This document shows, in pieces, positions 1 through 8,867 of a stretch of DNA of 64,000 nt (its first letter is position 1; the number at the start of each line of letters is the position of its first letter). Position numbers and translations under genes: made by a program. The notes under the pieces are model-generated. The model searched no databases, was not told the DNA's origin, and was given only the letters and a program-made list of their open reading frames with translations. Where the stretch lies: contig NZ_CP089981.1 in the NCBI RefSeq assembly GCF_021389975.1, forward strand, positions 2,629,501 to 2,693,500. The letters run 5' to 3'. Source of the DNA: Fulvivirga ulvae (lineage in GTDB: Bacteria; Bacteroidota; Bacteroidia; Cytophagales; Cyclobacteriaceae).

Positions 1-827
1 AGAGCGTTCAGAAGCTTGATATTTACGATTACGAACGCCCTATCGGCATTCAGATCTTCGGGGATAAGATAGAGTCTATGAGAGAGGCGGCAGCCATTGC
101 CGAGGAAGCACAGCCGGAGATGGTGGATATCAACTATGGCTGTCCTGTAAAAAAAGTGGCATGTAAAGGTGCTGGTGCAGGCATTCTGCTCGACATTCCG
201 AAAATGCAAAAAATGACCGAAGAGATAGTTAAGCAGGTCTCTCTCCCTGTCACTGTAAAGACAAGGCTGGGCTGGGACGACAGCACAATAAAAATTGTAG
301 AGGTTGCTAAACGGTTACAGGATGTAGGCATTAAGGCGCTCACCATTCACGGTCGCACCCGTAAACAAATGTATAAGGGAGAGGCTGACTGGACAAAGAT
401 TGCCGAAGTAAAAAATCACCCCGATATTCATATTCCTATCTTTGGAAACGGTGATATTGATTCTCCTGAAAAAGCTTTGGAATATAAAAATAAGTATGGT
501 GTTGATGGCATTATGATAGGCCGAGCCGCTATTGGCTATCCATGGATTTTCAATGAGATCAAACATTACCTTAAAACGGGTACTACATTACCCGCACCAG
601 CTATGGCTGACAGAGTAGCGGTAGCTAAAAAACATCTTAATTTTTCTGTGGAGTGGAAAGGGGAAATTACAGGCATTTTTGAAATGCGAAGGCACTATAC
701 CAACTATTTTAGAGGTATTCCTAATTTTAAACCATTTAGAACGAGACTGGTGGAGTCAGAGTCACATACAGAACTAATCAGTATTTTAGATGAAATCGGC
801 GAAACTTTTGTAGAAGCCTACGCGTAA
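1..827 (+). CDS. dusB: tRNA-dihydrouridine synthase (DusB-like), 5' end cut by window edge
   Basis: Flavoenzyme that reduces uridines in the tRNA D-loop to dihydrouridine. The reading frame is open from base 3, so the start codon lies upstream; about 275 codons are visible of a family length near 330. Visible family features are the active-site cysteine in NYGCPVKKV, the KTRLGWD strand, the HGRTRKQMYKG segment, the phosphate-binding GNGDI, and IMIGRAAIGYPWIF. The C-terminal helical tRNA-binding region follows (RRHYTNYFRG). Dus subfamily assignment (DusB rather than A or C) rests on general resemblance and is less certain than the enzyme class. Confidence 0.9.
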   Translation, partial: SVQKLDIYDYERPIGIQIFGDKIESMREAAAIAEEAQPEMVDINYGCPVKKVACKGAGAGILLDIPKMQKMTEEIVKQVSLPVTVKTRLGWDDSTIKIVEVAKRLQDVGIKALTIHGRTRKQMYKGEADWTKIAEVKNHPDIHIPIFGNGDIDSPEKALEYKNKYGVDGIMIGRAAIGYPWIFNEIKHYLKTGTTLPAPAMADRVAVAKKHLNFSVEWKGEITGIFEMRRHYTNYFRGIPNFKPFRTRLVESESHTELISILDEIGETFVEAYA

Positions 828-864
828 TAGCAATTTTTGGGTTTTTATCCATTATCAGCACCCT

Positions 865-872
865 TACCTTTG
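865..872 (+). promoter_or_regulatory. Bacteroidota -7 promoter element TACCTTTG
   Basis: Exact match to TAnnTTTG, 43 bases before the permease start. The -33 position (842-845) reads TTTT rather than TTTG, 19 bases upstream. It would serve the permease gene at 915. Confidence 0.5.
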
Positions 873-914
873 TGAAGAAACATCTGGTTCTACTATTGAA
901 ACCCTCGCAATCTA

Positions 915-1835
915 ATGACTGAAGAAAACAACCCTAACCTTCTGGCTTGGGGGCTCCTGTTAGTACTTGCCTTGATCTGGGGCAGCTCATTTATTTTAAT
1001 CAAACGTGGGCTGGATGTCTATTCTGCCGGCGAAGTAGGGGCGATCCGAATTGTTTCCGCATCGTTATTCCTTTCACCTTTTGCCATCAGCAGACTAAAG
1101 AGCCTGCACAAAAGACACTGGTTGTACTTGTTTTCCGTAGGTATGTTTGGAAGCTTTCTGCCCGCTTTTCTATTTGCCAAAGCGCAAACTCACCTTCCCA
1201 GCTCTGTTGCTGGAATTATTAATGCCCTTACACCACTTTTTACTATGATCCTCGGCGCATTGTTTTTTACGCAAAAAATTACCGCCAAAACTGCCATAGG
1301 TCTGATTACCGGTTTTTTGGGAACAGTGGCGCTTATTCTTGCCGGCTCAGGAGGAGATACCTCAGAGTTTAATTTATATGGTCTTTATGTGGTGCTTGCT
1401 ACTATATTTTACGGGGCAAATCTTAACCTGATCAAGTTCAAAATACCAGACCTTACAGCCAGAACCATAACCAGTATATCCTTAATGATAGTTGGGCCTA
1501 TAGCTATATCTTATCTATTCCTGTTTACTGGTTTCATGCAGAAAGTGCAAACCGCAGAAGGAGCCTTGTTCTCTTTGGGTGCGGTCGTTTTGCTGGGAGT
1601 ATTGGGAACTGCCGTTGCACTTATTTTATTTAATCAACTCGTGAAAATCACCTCTCCTATTTTTACCAGCTCGGTGACTTATCTGATTCCGGTCATTGCA
1701 GTTTTATGGGGGCTTTTGGATGGAGAGAGACTCTATGCAGGACATTATCTTGGCCTGGTTTTGATCACCCTTGGGGTGTACCTGGCCAATAGAAATAAAG
1801 CTGCAAAAAAGCCCGATGATCAGGGAGAGTCCTGA
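915..1835 (+). CDS. EamA/DMT-superfamily inner-membrane permease
   Basis: Protein of 306 residues with about ten hydrophobic segments arranged as two EamA repeats. The first begins with LALIWGSSFILIKRG (a typical EamA opening W-G-S/T-F) and the second starts near residue 150. Members export amino acids, nucleobases or other metabolites, but the substrate cannot be told from sequence. A charged tail (NRNKAAKKPDDQGES) follows the last membrane segment, as expected for a cytoplasmic C-terminus. It stands alone between dusB and the SusC gene. Confidence 0.88.
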   Translation: MTEENNPNLLAWGLLLVLALIWGSSFILIKRGLDVYSAGEVGAIRIVSASLFLSPFAISRLKSLHKRHWLYLFSVGMFGSFLPAFLFAKAQTHLPSSVAGIINALTPLFTMILGALFFTQKITAKTAIGLITGFLGTVALILAGSGGDTSEFNLYGLYVVLATIFYGANLNLIKFKIPDLTARTITSISLMIVGPIAISYLFLFTGFMQKVQTAEGALFSLGAVVLLGVLGTAVALILFNQLVKITSPIFTSSVTYLIPVIAVLWGLLDGERLYAGHYLGLVLITLGVYLANRNKAAKKPDDQGES

Positions 1836-1860
1836 AAAACCGGAGGATTTTTTTGTGTTT

Positions 1861-1885
1861 TTTATCCCTCGTTTTAAGGGATAAA
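1861..1885. other. Inverted repeat in permease-SusC intergenic region
   Basis: Nine-base arms TTTATCCCT (1861-1869) and AGGGATAAA (1877-1885) with a seven-base loop. No T-run follows on either strand, so a normal intrinsic terminator is not well supported. The rest of 1836-2084 shows no convincing gene. Confidence 0.4.
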
Positions 1886-2084
1886 GTTCCTGTAGTTCTC
1901 TAAATATCTAAGAAAAGCCTTCAGTTTAGAGAAGTAGCTATAATTTTTATAACCATTATAAGTCTGCTTTTTCAGCCAAAATGGGTGATTTATGCTATTA
2001 TAAGCCTTCATACCTTCATCATACATAGTATCGGGCCTGTCCCGGTCTGTGGTTTTCATTTATTCTCAATTAAACCAATATTGT

Positions 2085-5000
2085 ATGAAGAAGATTTTAC
2101 TATTGTGTTTTGCTGTGGTACTATCTATACCTGTGGCATGGGCCCAGGAGAGGGTAGTATCCGGTAAAGTAACCTCTGAAGAGGACGGCAGTGCACTGCC
2201 GGGAGTAAACGTTCTGGTCAAAGGTACTACAACCGGAACGATTACAGATTATGAAGGTAATTATAAAATTACGGTTCCGGATGAGGCAGAGCTACTGTTT
2301 TCATTTATCGGATTCTTAACTGAAGAAGTTCAGGTATCTGGCCGGTCAGTTATTGATGTGGCTCTTACTACAGATATTACACAACTCAGTGAAGTGGTTG
2401 TAACGGCTGCTGGTATTGAAGCTAACAAACGTGAACTTGGCTATTCTATTCAGAATGTTGATGCAGAGGATGTCAGAAAGTCGGGTGAGAATAACTTTGT
2501 AGCTGCTTTAAGTGGAAAAGTGGCAGGAGTTCAGGTCACAAGCTCTGGCGGGGCTCCGGGTGCTGCTGCCCAGATCCGGATCAGGGGAAACAAATCCGTA
2601 CAGGGAAGCAATGGCCCACTCTTCGTAATTGATGGGGTTCCAATTGATAACTCGACATTTAACACATTTGATTCTCCCGAAGATGATGTCTCTAACCTGG
2701 GATCAGGTGGTGTTACCAACTCTAACCGTGCCATTGACATTAACCCTGAAGATGTGGCCTCATTAACTGTTTTGAAAGGTCCGGCTGCAACAGTTCTGTA
2801 TGGTATCCGTGCCGCCAATGGTGCAGTGGTTATTACCACAAAAAAGGGTGCCAGAAACTCTGCTGCCAGAGTGAAGTATTCGTTTGGCTATACTATTGAT
2901 AGGGTAAACAAACTTCCTGATTTACAAACTGATTACGCACAGGGGTCGGTACAGGGGGGTGTTCCTACCTTTCAGGCGGCCATGACAGGCTCTACGCAAA
3001 GCTTGAGCTGGGGCCCGTTAATCTCCAGCCTGAGGTATGCCAACGAACCCTCAGTTTGGGATCCTAACGGACTAATAGTGCCGGCCAGTGATCCTAGAGC
3101 TACCAATAGAGTGACCCAGTCCTATAACAATGCCGAAGATTTCTTTGAAGATGGCTCGAATATGACACACGACCTGAGTGTTTCCGGAGGTACTGAAAAA
3201 ACCAGCTATTTCTTCTCGGTCGGACGACTGGATCAAACGGGTATTATGCCTAACAGTGAGTTTGCCAGAACCAGCTTCAGGGCAACAACAAGTGCTGAAC
3301 TCTTTACAAACTTCACCGCTACTTTGTCGGCAAACTATATTCAGTCGGGAGGTCAGAGGGTGCAGAATGGATCTAACACCTCCGGTGTTATGCTCGGTCT
3401 TTTGCGTACTTCTCCTTCTTTTGATAATAGTGCCGGGTACATTTTTGAGGATGGATCCCAGAGGGCCTATCGTGGAGGAAGTATTTATGATAACCCATAC
3501 TTTACTGTAAACAAGAACTTTACTACAGATGAGGTAAACAGGATTATTGGTTACACACAGTTGTCATATGATGCAGCTCCCTGGCTTAATGTAACTTACA
3601 GACTGGGAATAGACACCTATGGTGATGACAGAATATTCAGAAATGATGTGAACTCATCCAGCGTGCCTGTAGGACAGGTTATAAATATGACTATTCGCAG
3701 TAAGGACATTAACTCCGATTTCCTGGTTACATTTAAGAAACAGTTCTCCGAGAAGTTCGATTTTAATGCAACGATAGGTCATAACTATTACAATAAAGAT
3801 ATTCATATCAACCGTATTGACGGGCAGGGACTTGCCTCACCAGGTTTTTTCAATATAGCCAGTGCCACCTCAGTTAATGTATCTGAAGGTGTTACAAGAA
3901 GGGAACTTTACGGACTATTCGGAACAATTACCCTGAATTATAACAATCAGTTTTTCTTAAACCTGAGCGGTAGAAACGACTGGTCTTCCACACTTCCTGA
4001 AGAGAATAACTCCTTCTTTTATCCCGCTACAAGTATAGGTTGGGATTTTACGCAGACCTTTGGTATCAACAGCACCTTTTTCTCATATGGCAAGCTAAGA
4101 GCTTCATGGGGACAAGTGGGTAATGATGCTCCGTTTGCTGTTACCAACAATGGTTTTGTACAATCAAGAGTTCGTGATGGATGGACCACTCCTCAGGGGG
4201 TGATCTTCCCGGCCCTGGGCTTAAACGCATTTAACCCTAATTCTTTATTGGGTAATAGCGAGCTGAAGGCGGAAACTACTACTACAATAGAGTTTGGTAC
4301 AGATCTACAGTTTCTGGATGGAAAAATTGGTTTAGATCTTACTTATTTTAACGCTACTACCACGGATGCAATATTAAATATTACAATCCCTAGTGCGAGC
4401 GGGTGGCAGCAAAGGGCAGTAAACTCAGCCGAATTAAGCAACAAAGGTATAGAAGCTGCACTTACCGCGAGTATTATTGATAATGATGCTTTTACATATG
4501 ATATAGGAGTAAACTTTACCCGTATCAGAAATAAGGTTGAAAAACTGGCCGAGGGAATTCCGTTTATCACCATAGATCCGTTCGGCACACAGCGCATTGC
4601 TGAGGGAGAGCCTTTCGGAATATTCTTTGGTAGCCGCTTCTTGCGCGATGAGAATGGACAAATGGTAATTAACCCTGATAACGGTATGCCATTTGAAGAT
4701 CCTACACAGGGAATTGTTGGTGATCCGAACCCTGACTTCCAGCTTGGGTTTAGAAATACCTTTAGCTACAAAGGGCTGACGCTTAGCTTCTTGCTTGATG
4801 TCAGAGAAGGAGGGGATGTATACAATGGAACCAAAGGCGTGTTGAACAATTTCGGTGTAGGAGAGGAAACCCTTGATAGAAACGAGAGAGTTATTTTCCC
4901 GGGGGTACTCGGAGAGGTTGGCTCTGATGGTTCTATCACTCCTACTTCAACTCCAAATAACATTGAGGTGGTTAAAGGAGGTACCGATGGCAGTACCAAC

Positions 5001-5297
5001 TATTATCAAAACTATGGATTCGTAAACCTGACTGAGCTTACCATAGAAGATGGTTCGTGGATAAGAATGAGGGATATTTCATTGAGCTATAGCCTGCCTG
5101 CAAGCGCATTGGGCAAGTTGCCGTTTAGTGCTGTAAATATTGGGTTTACAGCGAGGAACCTCTTCCTGATTACGGATTACACAGGTATTGACCCTGAAAC
5201 CAACTTAACAGGAGATTCCAGCAACGTAATTGGTTATGATTATTTCAATAACCCCAATACCAAAAGCTATGGCGTGAATGTTAATCTCACTTTTTAA
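2085..5297 (+). CDS. SusC/RagA-family TonB-dependent outer-membrane receptor
   Basis: Protein of 1070 residues, normal size for SusC. An ATG at 2049 is possible in frame, but the start at 2085 gives a clean signal peptide (MKKILLLCFAVVLSIPVAWA), so I chose it. After cleavage comes a carboxypeptidase-like regulatory domain (about residues 24-105, SGKVTSEEDGSALPGVNV), the QLSEVVVTA junction, the plug (about 115-240, including FVIDGVPI and a TTKKG segment), and a long barrel ending in an aromatic residue (VNVNLTF). It imports a bulky nutrient across the outer membrane with TonB energy and the SusD lipoprotein encoded just downstream. The substrate is unknown because no polysaccharide-degrading enzyme sits beside it. 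Confidence 0.95.
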   Translation: MKKILLLCFAVVLSIPVAWAQERVVSGKVTSEEDGSALPGVNVLVKGTTTGTITDYEGNYKITVPDEAELLFSFIGFLTEEVQVSGRSVIDVALTTDITQLSEVVVTAAGIEANKRELGYSIQNVDAEDVRKSGENNFVAALSGKVAGVQVTSSGGAPGAAAQIRIRGNKSVQGSNGPLFVIDGVPIDNSTFNTFDSPEDDVSNLGSGGVTNSNRAIDINPEDVASLTVLKGPAATVLYGIRAANGAVVITTKKGARNSAARVKYSFGYTIDRVNKLPDLQTDYAQGSVQGGVPTFQAAMTGSTQSLSWGPLISSLRYANEPSVWDPNGLIVPASDPRATNRVTQSYNNAEDFFEDGSNMTHDLSVSGGTEKTSYFFSVGRLDQTGIMPNSEFARTSFRATTSAELFTNFTATLSANYIQSGGQRVQNGSNTSGVMLGLLRTSPSFDNSAGYIFEDGSQRAYRGGSIYDNPYFTVNKNFTTDEVNRIIGYTQLSYDAAPWLNVTYRLGIDTYGDDRIFRNDVNSSSVPVGQVINMTIRSKDINSDFLVTFKKQFSEKFDFNATIGHNYYNKDIHINRIDGQGLASPGFFNIASATSVNVSEGVTRRELYGLFGTITLNYNNQFFLNLSGRNDWSSTLPEENNSFFYPATSIGWDFTQTFGINSTFFSYGKLRASWGQVGNDAPFAVTNNGFVQSRVRDGWTTPQGVIFPALGLNAFNPNSLLGNSELKAETTTTIEFGTDLQFLDGKIGLDLTYFNATTTDAILNITIPSASGWQQRAVNSAELSNKGIEAALTASIIDNDAFTYDIGVNFTRIRNKVEKLAEGIPFITIDPFGTQRIAEGEPFGIFFGSRFLRDENGQMVINPDNGMPFEDPTQGIVGDPNPDFQLGFRNTFSYKGLTLSFLLDVREGGDVYNGTKGVLNNFGVGEETLDRNERVIFPGVLGEVGSDGSITPTSTPNNIEVVKGGTDGSTNYYQNYGFVNLTELTIEDGSWIRMRDISLSYSLPASALGKLPFSAVNIGFTARNLFLITDYTGIDPETNLTGDSSNVIGYDYFNNPNTKSYGVNVNLTF

Positions 5298-5309
5298 AGC
5301 ATGATAATT

Positions 5310-6680
5310 ATGAAAAAGATATATAAACAATTATTCATCATATGTTTTGCCTTCGCAACAGTGACCTCCTGCGAGTTTGGAGATACTAATGTGGATCCGG
5401 CAGTACCTACTGATGTTGCTATGTCTGCGCTATTGCCCTCAGGCGAAGCGGCAGTTTCATGGGCCATAGGTGGGGAGATGGTAAGGATAAGTGGGCTGCT
5501 TACACAGCAGTTTGAGGGAATAAATGCCCAGCAGCTTGATAATTACAAGTATCTGATCAGAGACGCAGATATGGATGGTGTTTGGCAGAGAATGTATCAT
5601 AATTCTCTGAACACCATAAATGTAATTATTAAAAAGTCTCAGGAGCAGAATGCGCCTCATTATGAGGGTGTTGCAAAAGTTCTGATGGCGGCCGGAATAG
5701 GTACGTTTACCGATGCATTTGGGGATATACCATATACCAGTGCCTTTGGAGGAGACGAAGGGAACTTTACACCTACCTACGATACCCAGGAGCAGCTTTA
5801 TACCACTATCATTCCGGGTTTACTGGACGATGCCATTGCAAAACTTAGCGCTGCAGAAAGCGCCGGTGGTAGCCCCGGTTCTGATGACCAGATTTTCGGA
5901 GGCGATCTTGACTTGTGGATTGCTGCTGCGCATTCATTAAAGATGAGATATACTTTCCAAATGGCTAAAAGAGATGCTGGAGCTTATGATGATGCTCTGG
6001 CTATGCTTCCTGATGTGATTTCATCGAATAGTGAAGATTTTGAGATGTACTTTGGCTCAGGTGCCAATGAAACCAACCCTCAGTATCAGTTTAGTCAGAG
6101 TCGCGCGGGAAATATCAAGATGGGAGAATACTTCATTAACGCGTTTTCAGACGATGATACCCGGGAGGCTTTGTTCATTAATGATATTTTTGAGCTTGGT
6201 GAGGGAGCTAACGGTTACTATACGGTAAGCGCCGCGCCAGTGGTGCTTATGAGCTATGTTGAAGTGAAATTCATTGAAGGCGAATCGCACTTAATGAAAG
6301 CTGCCCCCGACGAGGCTGCTGCCAAAGCAGCATTAGACGAAGCTGTTAATGCATCTTTTAATAAAATTACCGGCTCGGGTACACCTGTAGCTTATCAGGC
6401 AGATCTTGATGCGAGGTGGACTGTGGCAGCAGATAAGCTGGAGGTACTGATTGATGAGAAGTATATTGCTACATACTCTCAGAGCATTGTAGTCTGGAAT
6501 GATTACCGAAGAACAGGTTACCCTGCATTGGAATTTGTAGCAGGAGGTACCAATGCCTTTAATACTAATGGAGAAATACCCAGAAGGCTGCCATACCCTC
6601 AGGAAGAAAGATTGCTGAATCTGTCAAACCTTCCTATAAAAACACCCAATTTACAGACACCTGTATGGTGGGATGAGTAA
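5310..6680 (+). CDS. SusD/RagB-like nutrient-binding outer-membrane lipoprotein
   Basis: Partner lipoprotein of the SusC receptor; its gene follows within about 12 bases, so the pair is cotranscribed. The start at 5310 (MKKIYKQLFIICFAFA) gives a lipoprotein signal with lipobox VTSC; an in-frame ATG at 5301 is the alternative. The mature protein is helical, with TPR-like helices early on (residues 40-130) and a C-terminal domain containing WNDYRRTGYP and the end PVWWDE. This resembles the SusD-like_2 branch often annotated as RagB/SusD nutrient uptake. It should cap the SusC barrel and bind substrate at the cell surface. Confidence 0.92.
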   Translation: MKKIYKQLFIICFAFATVTSCEFGDTNVDPAVPTDVAMSALLPSGEAAVSWAIGGEMVRISGLLTQQFEGINAQQLDNYKYLIRDADMDGVWQRMYHNSLNTINVIIKKSQEQNAPHYEGVAKVLMAAGIGTFTDAFGDIPYTSAFGGDEGNFTPTYDTQEQLYTTIIPGLLDDAIAKLSAAESAGGSPGSDDQIFGGDLDLWIAAAHSLKMRYTFQMAKRDAGAYDDALAMLPDVISSNSEDFEMYFGSGANETNPQYQFSQSRAGNIKMGEYFINAFSDDDTREALFINDIFELGEGANGYYTVSAAPVVLMSYVEVKFIEGESHLMKAAPDEAAAKAALDEAVNASFNKITGSGTPVAYQADLDARWTVAADKLEVLIDEKYIATYSQSIVVWNDYRRTGYPALEFVAGGTNAFNTNGEIPRRLPYPQEERLLNLSNLPIKTPNLQTPVWWDE

Positions 6681-6691
6681 TTTGACCTAAT

Positions 6692-6727
6692 AAAAGGGGT
6701 TGCCGGTCGTATGGCAATCCCTTTTTT
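6692..6727 (+). terminator. Rho-independent terminator after the SusC/SusD genes
   Basis: Stem AAAAGGGGTTGCC (6692-6704) pairs with GGCAATCCCTTTT (from 6713) with one G-U pair and an eight-base loop, and runs into a T-tract. It separates the SusCD pair from the esterase gene. Confidence 0.8.
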
Positions 6728-6733
6728 ATAATT

Positions 6734-8155
6734 ATGGAACGTGTCATTTCCAGTCAACTCTTTTTACTTTGTATTTTCATTATCATCATTCTGCAGCTGA
6801 AGGTGGTTAACACCTATGCCCAGGGCTATCCGAAAGGGCAGGTGACAGATACGGTTTGGTGTGCTCATGACAGTACTCAAACTTATTCATTATACCTACC
6901 TTCCTATTACGATCCTCAGCACCAATGGCCTGTAATCATTATTTTTGAACCAGCTGCCAGAGGTGAACTTCCTGTAAGTAAATTTAAGCCTGGAGCAGAA
7001 GAGTTAGGGTACATTCTGGTAGGCTCAAATAATTCCCGCAATGGCTCCTGGGAAGTTGCTTTTGATGCTGCCGACGCCATGTTTTTAGATGTATTTAATA
7101 AGTTTTCAATCGATCCGGAGCGTGTTTATGTGTCAGGGTTTTCCGGAGGTTCCAGAATAGCCACCTCAGTAGCAGTTATTACAGGCAGAATAGCAGGTGT
7201 AATAGCTTGTGGAGCAGGTTATCCAAATGTATCCCAATATCAACCTTCTGCAAAAAGTAAGTTTGTTTACTGCGCTCTCGTAGGGAATCAGGACATGAAT
7301 TATCAGGAGCATTTGAAAGTAGCTGATGACCTGAATGAAAAAGGAATAACCAATAACCTCATTACCTTTCCTAACGGGCATCAATGGCCACCAGCCTCAT
7401 TTTTAAAAGAATCGTTGTACTGGCTTGAATTTCAGGCCTATAAAAAGAAAATGAAAACAAGTCCGTTCTTTTCTATAAAAAAGGCATTTCATTTGGTCAA
7501 AAACCGTGCGGATAGTATTTATCAGGTCCATGACATGGTGGAGGCACTTAGGGTTTACAGGAGCTTGGAAGAAAATTTCAGAGGCCATTTTGATTTAATG
7601 GAGGTAAATCAGCTTATTTTATCTATTGAAGAGAATAAAGATTATAAAAAGCAGCAGCGAAACAGCGAAAAAACAAGTGATCTGGAGATGGAATACAGGT
7701 TTGTAATAGGTGAGGCATTTACTGAACTTATCTTCACCCGCTTTAAAACAGGTAACGACTCTACTTTGAAAAATATGGATTGGTGGAAAAACGAAATAGA
7801 CGGGTTTAAGCGGTTATCGCAAAAGAAGGATATATACAAAAGTAACATGGCGCTTCGTATACTCAATATGATATGGGCCAGAAGTGCTGAGACCAGTTTT
7901 ACATATGCTGCCAGGCAAGATTATGAACTGGCTATCATTTTAAATGAAATATGGCTTTATGTAGAGCCTGAAAGTACCTGGGGGCATTGGAGCCTGGCCA
8001 AACTTTTTGCTCAAACCGGAGATATTGAGAGGGTCGTAAAACACCTCGAAGCAGTAAAAAAGTATCGCAATGGTATTCCTTTGCAAATTATAAAAAGAGA
8101 TACTGCATTTACCCATATGCTTGATCATGAAAAGATCCGGAACCTCTTAAAATAA
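6734..8155 (+). CDS. Exported alpha/beta-hydrolase (esterase/PHB depolymerase-like) with helical C-terminal extension
   Basis: Protein of 473 residues. Residues 1-30 form a hydrophobic export signal. Residues about 40-230 are an alpha/beta-hydrolase domain with nucleophile Ser137 in GFSGG; Asp187 (GNQDMNY) and His216 (GHQWPP) are plausible triad partners. Such domains occur in feruloyl esterases, PHB depolymerase-like proteins and phospholipase/carboxylesterases. Residues about 240-473 are rich in charged helices and resemble TPR-like repeats, so this half may bind a partner. It begins seven bases after the terminator of the SusCD genes, so its expression may be partly read-through. The substrate is unknown. 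Confidence 0.75.
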   Translation: MERVISSQLFLLCIFIIIILQLKVVNTYAQGYPKGQVTDTVWCAHDSTQTYSLYLPSYYDPQHQWPVIIIFEPAARGELPVSKFKPGAEELGYILVGSNNSRNGSWEVAFDAADAMFLDVFNKFSIDPERVYVSGFSGGSRIATSVAVITGRIAGVIACGAGYPNVSQYQPSAKSKFVYCALVGNQDMNYQEHLKVADDLNEKGITNNLITFPNGHQWPPASFLKESLYWLEFQAYKKKMKTSPFFSIKKAFHLVKNRADSIYQVHDMVEALRVYRSLEENFRGHFDLMEVNQLILSIEENKDYKKQQRNSEKTSDLEMEYRFVIGEAFTELIFTRFKTGNDSTLKNMDWWKNEIDGFKRLSQKKDIYKSNMALRILNMIWARSAETSFTYAARQDYELAIILNEIWLYVEPESTWGHWSLAKLFAQTGDIERVVKHLEAVKKYRNGIPLQIIKRDTAFTHMLDHEKIRNLLK

Positions 8156-8397
8156 AATCTAATTTTTTTCTCTTCTAATGTCCTTTTCCTTTCAGGCTGA
8201 TCGTCATTACTGAAATGACCCATTAAATTAGAATAATATGCCTGATATTAAACACTTAGGATGTTTTCACAATGTAGCTTTGATTAGGCTATGTTTCTCA
8301 GAAGTCTGAAAGCACTTTGCGAATCAGGGCAAGGTCTTCCTTTTCCGAATCAGGGTAGAGTAGATAAAATATTGTCCAATGGATAAAAAACCAACAC

Positions 8398-8428
8398 TTT
8401 GTAAATCTAAATGAATCCAATATTTATA
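8398..8428 (+). promoter_or_regulatory. Candidate promoter for the YCII gene
   Basis: TTTG (8398-8401), a 19-base spacer, then TATTTATA (8421-8428). The spacer fits the Bacteroidota housekeeping promoter but the -7 element is only a partial match. An ECF-type promoter recognised by the neighbouring sigma factor is an alternative that I cannot recognise by eye. Confidence 0.3.
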
Positions 8429-8448
8429 CACTTTAAAACTAATAACAG

Positions 8449-8790
8449 ATGAAAGAATTTATGTATTTATTCAGAGGAGGAGACGCTCGTCGAGCACAGG
8501 AATCTCCCGAAGCATGGCAGGCTCATATGCAGAAATGGATGACCTGGATGGAGAATTTGAAAAATGAAGGTACACTGGTTGGCGGTCTGCCACTAAATCA
8601 GGAAGGCAAAGTGGTAGAAAAGGCAGGTGAGGTAATTACAGACGGCCCGTTCACCGAAGGTAAAGAAGTAGTTGGTGGTTATCTTATAGTAAAGGCCAAA
8701 GACCTGGATCATGCAGTTGAAATATCAAAGCAATGCCCGATTTTCGAACATGAAGGCTCCACCGAAGTGAGGGAAATTATGTCAATGTAA
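8449..8790 (+). CDS. YCII-related (DGPF-domain) protein
   Basis: Small cytoplasmic protein of 113 residues with the dimeric ferredoxin-like YCII fold. It carries the family mark DGPFTEGKEVVGGY at about residues 65-78 and starts with MKEFMYLFRGG. Proteins of this group (DGPF/PCPS) are found next to ECF42 sigma factors in many bacteria, and such a sigma factor follows here 77 bases downstream. The role is unproven; the usual view is that the sigma factor controls the DGPF gene. No signal peptide is present. Confidence 0.85.
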   Translation: MKEFMYLFRGGDARRAQESPEAWQAHMQKWMTWMENLKNEGTLVGGLPLNQEGKVVEKAGEVITDGPFTEGKEVVGGYLIVKAKDLDHAVEISKQCPIFEHEGSTEVREIMSM

Positions 8791-8814
8791 TTTTTTGAAA
8801 AAGTTTTAATACTG

Positions 8815-8846
8815 AAGAGGCACTTGATGAAGGTGCCTCTTTTTTA
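8815..8846 (+). terminator. Terminator between YCII gene and sigma factor gene
   Basis: Nine-base perfect stem AAGAGGCAC (8815-8823) with GTGCCTCTT (8833-8841), loop of nine, then a T-rich run. Some reading through it is likely needed if both genes share one promoter. Confidence 0.75.
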
Positions 8847-8867
8847 TTTTTTCTTAAATTACAACAC

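Noticed and set aside
1874..2059. 61-codon frame on the minus strand between the permease and SusC
   Set aside because: No promoter, no recognised domain, and its upstream end runs close to the SusC start. The inverted repeat at 1861-1885 overlaps its end, but this is not enough to call a gene.
2049..2084. Upstream in-frame ATG for the first SusC gene
   Set aside because: It would put twelve residues in front of a typical signal peptide.
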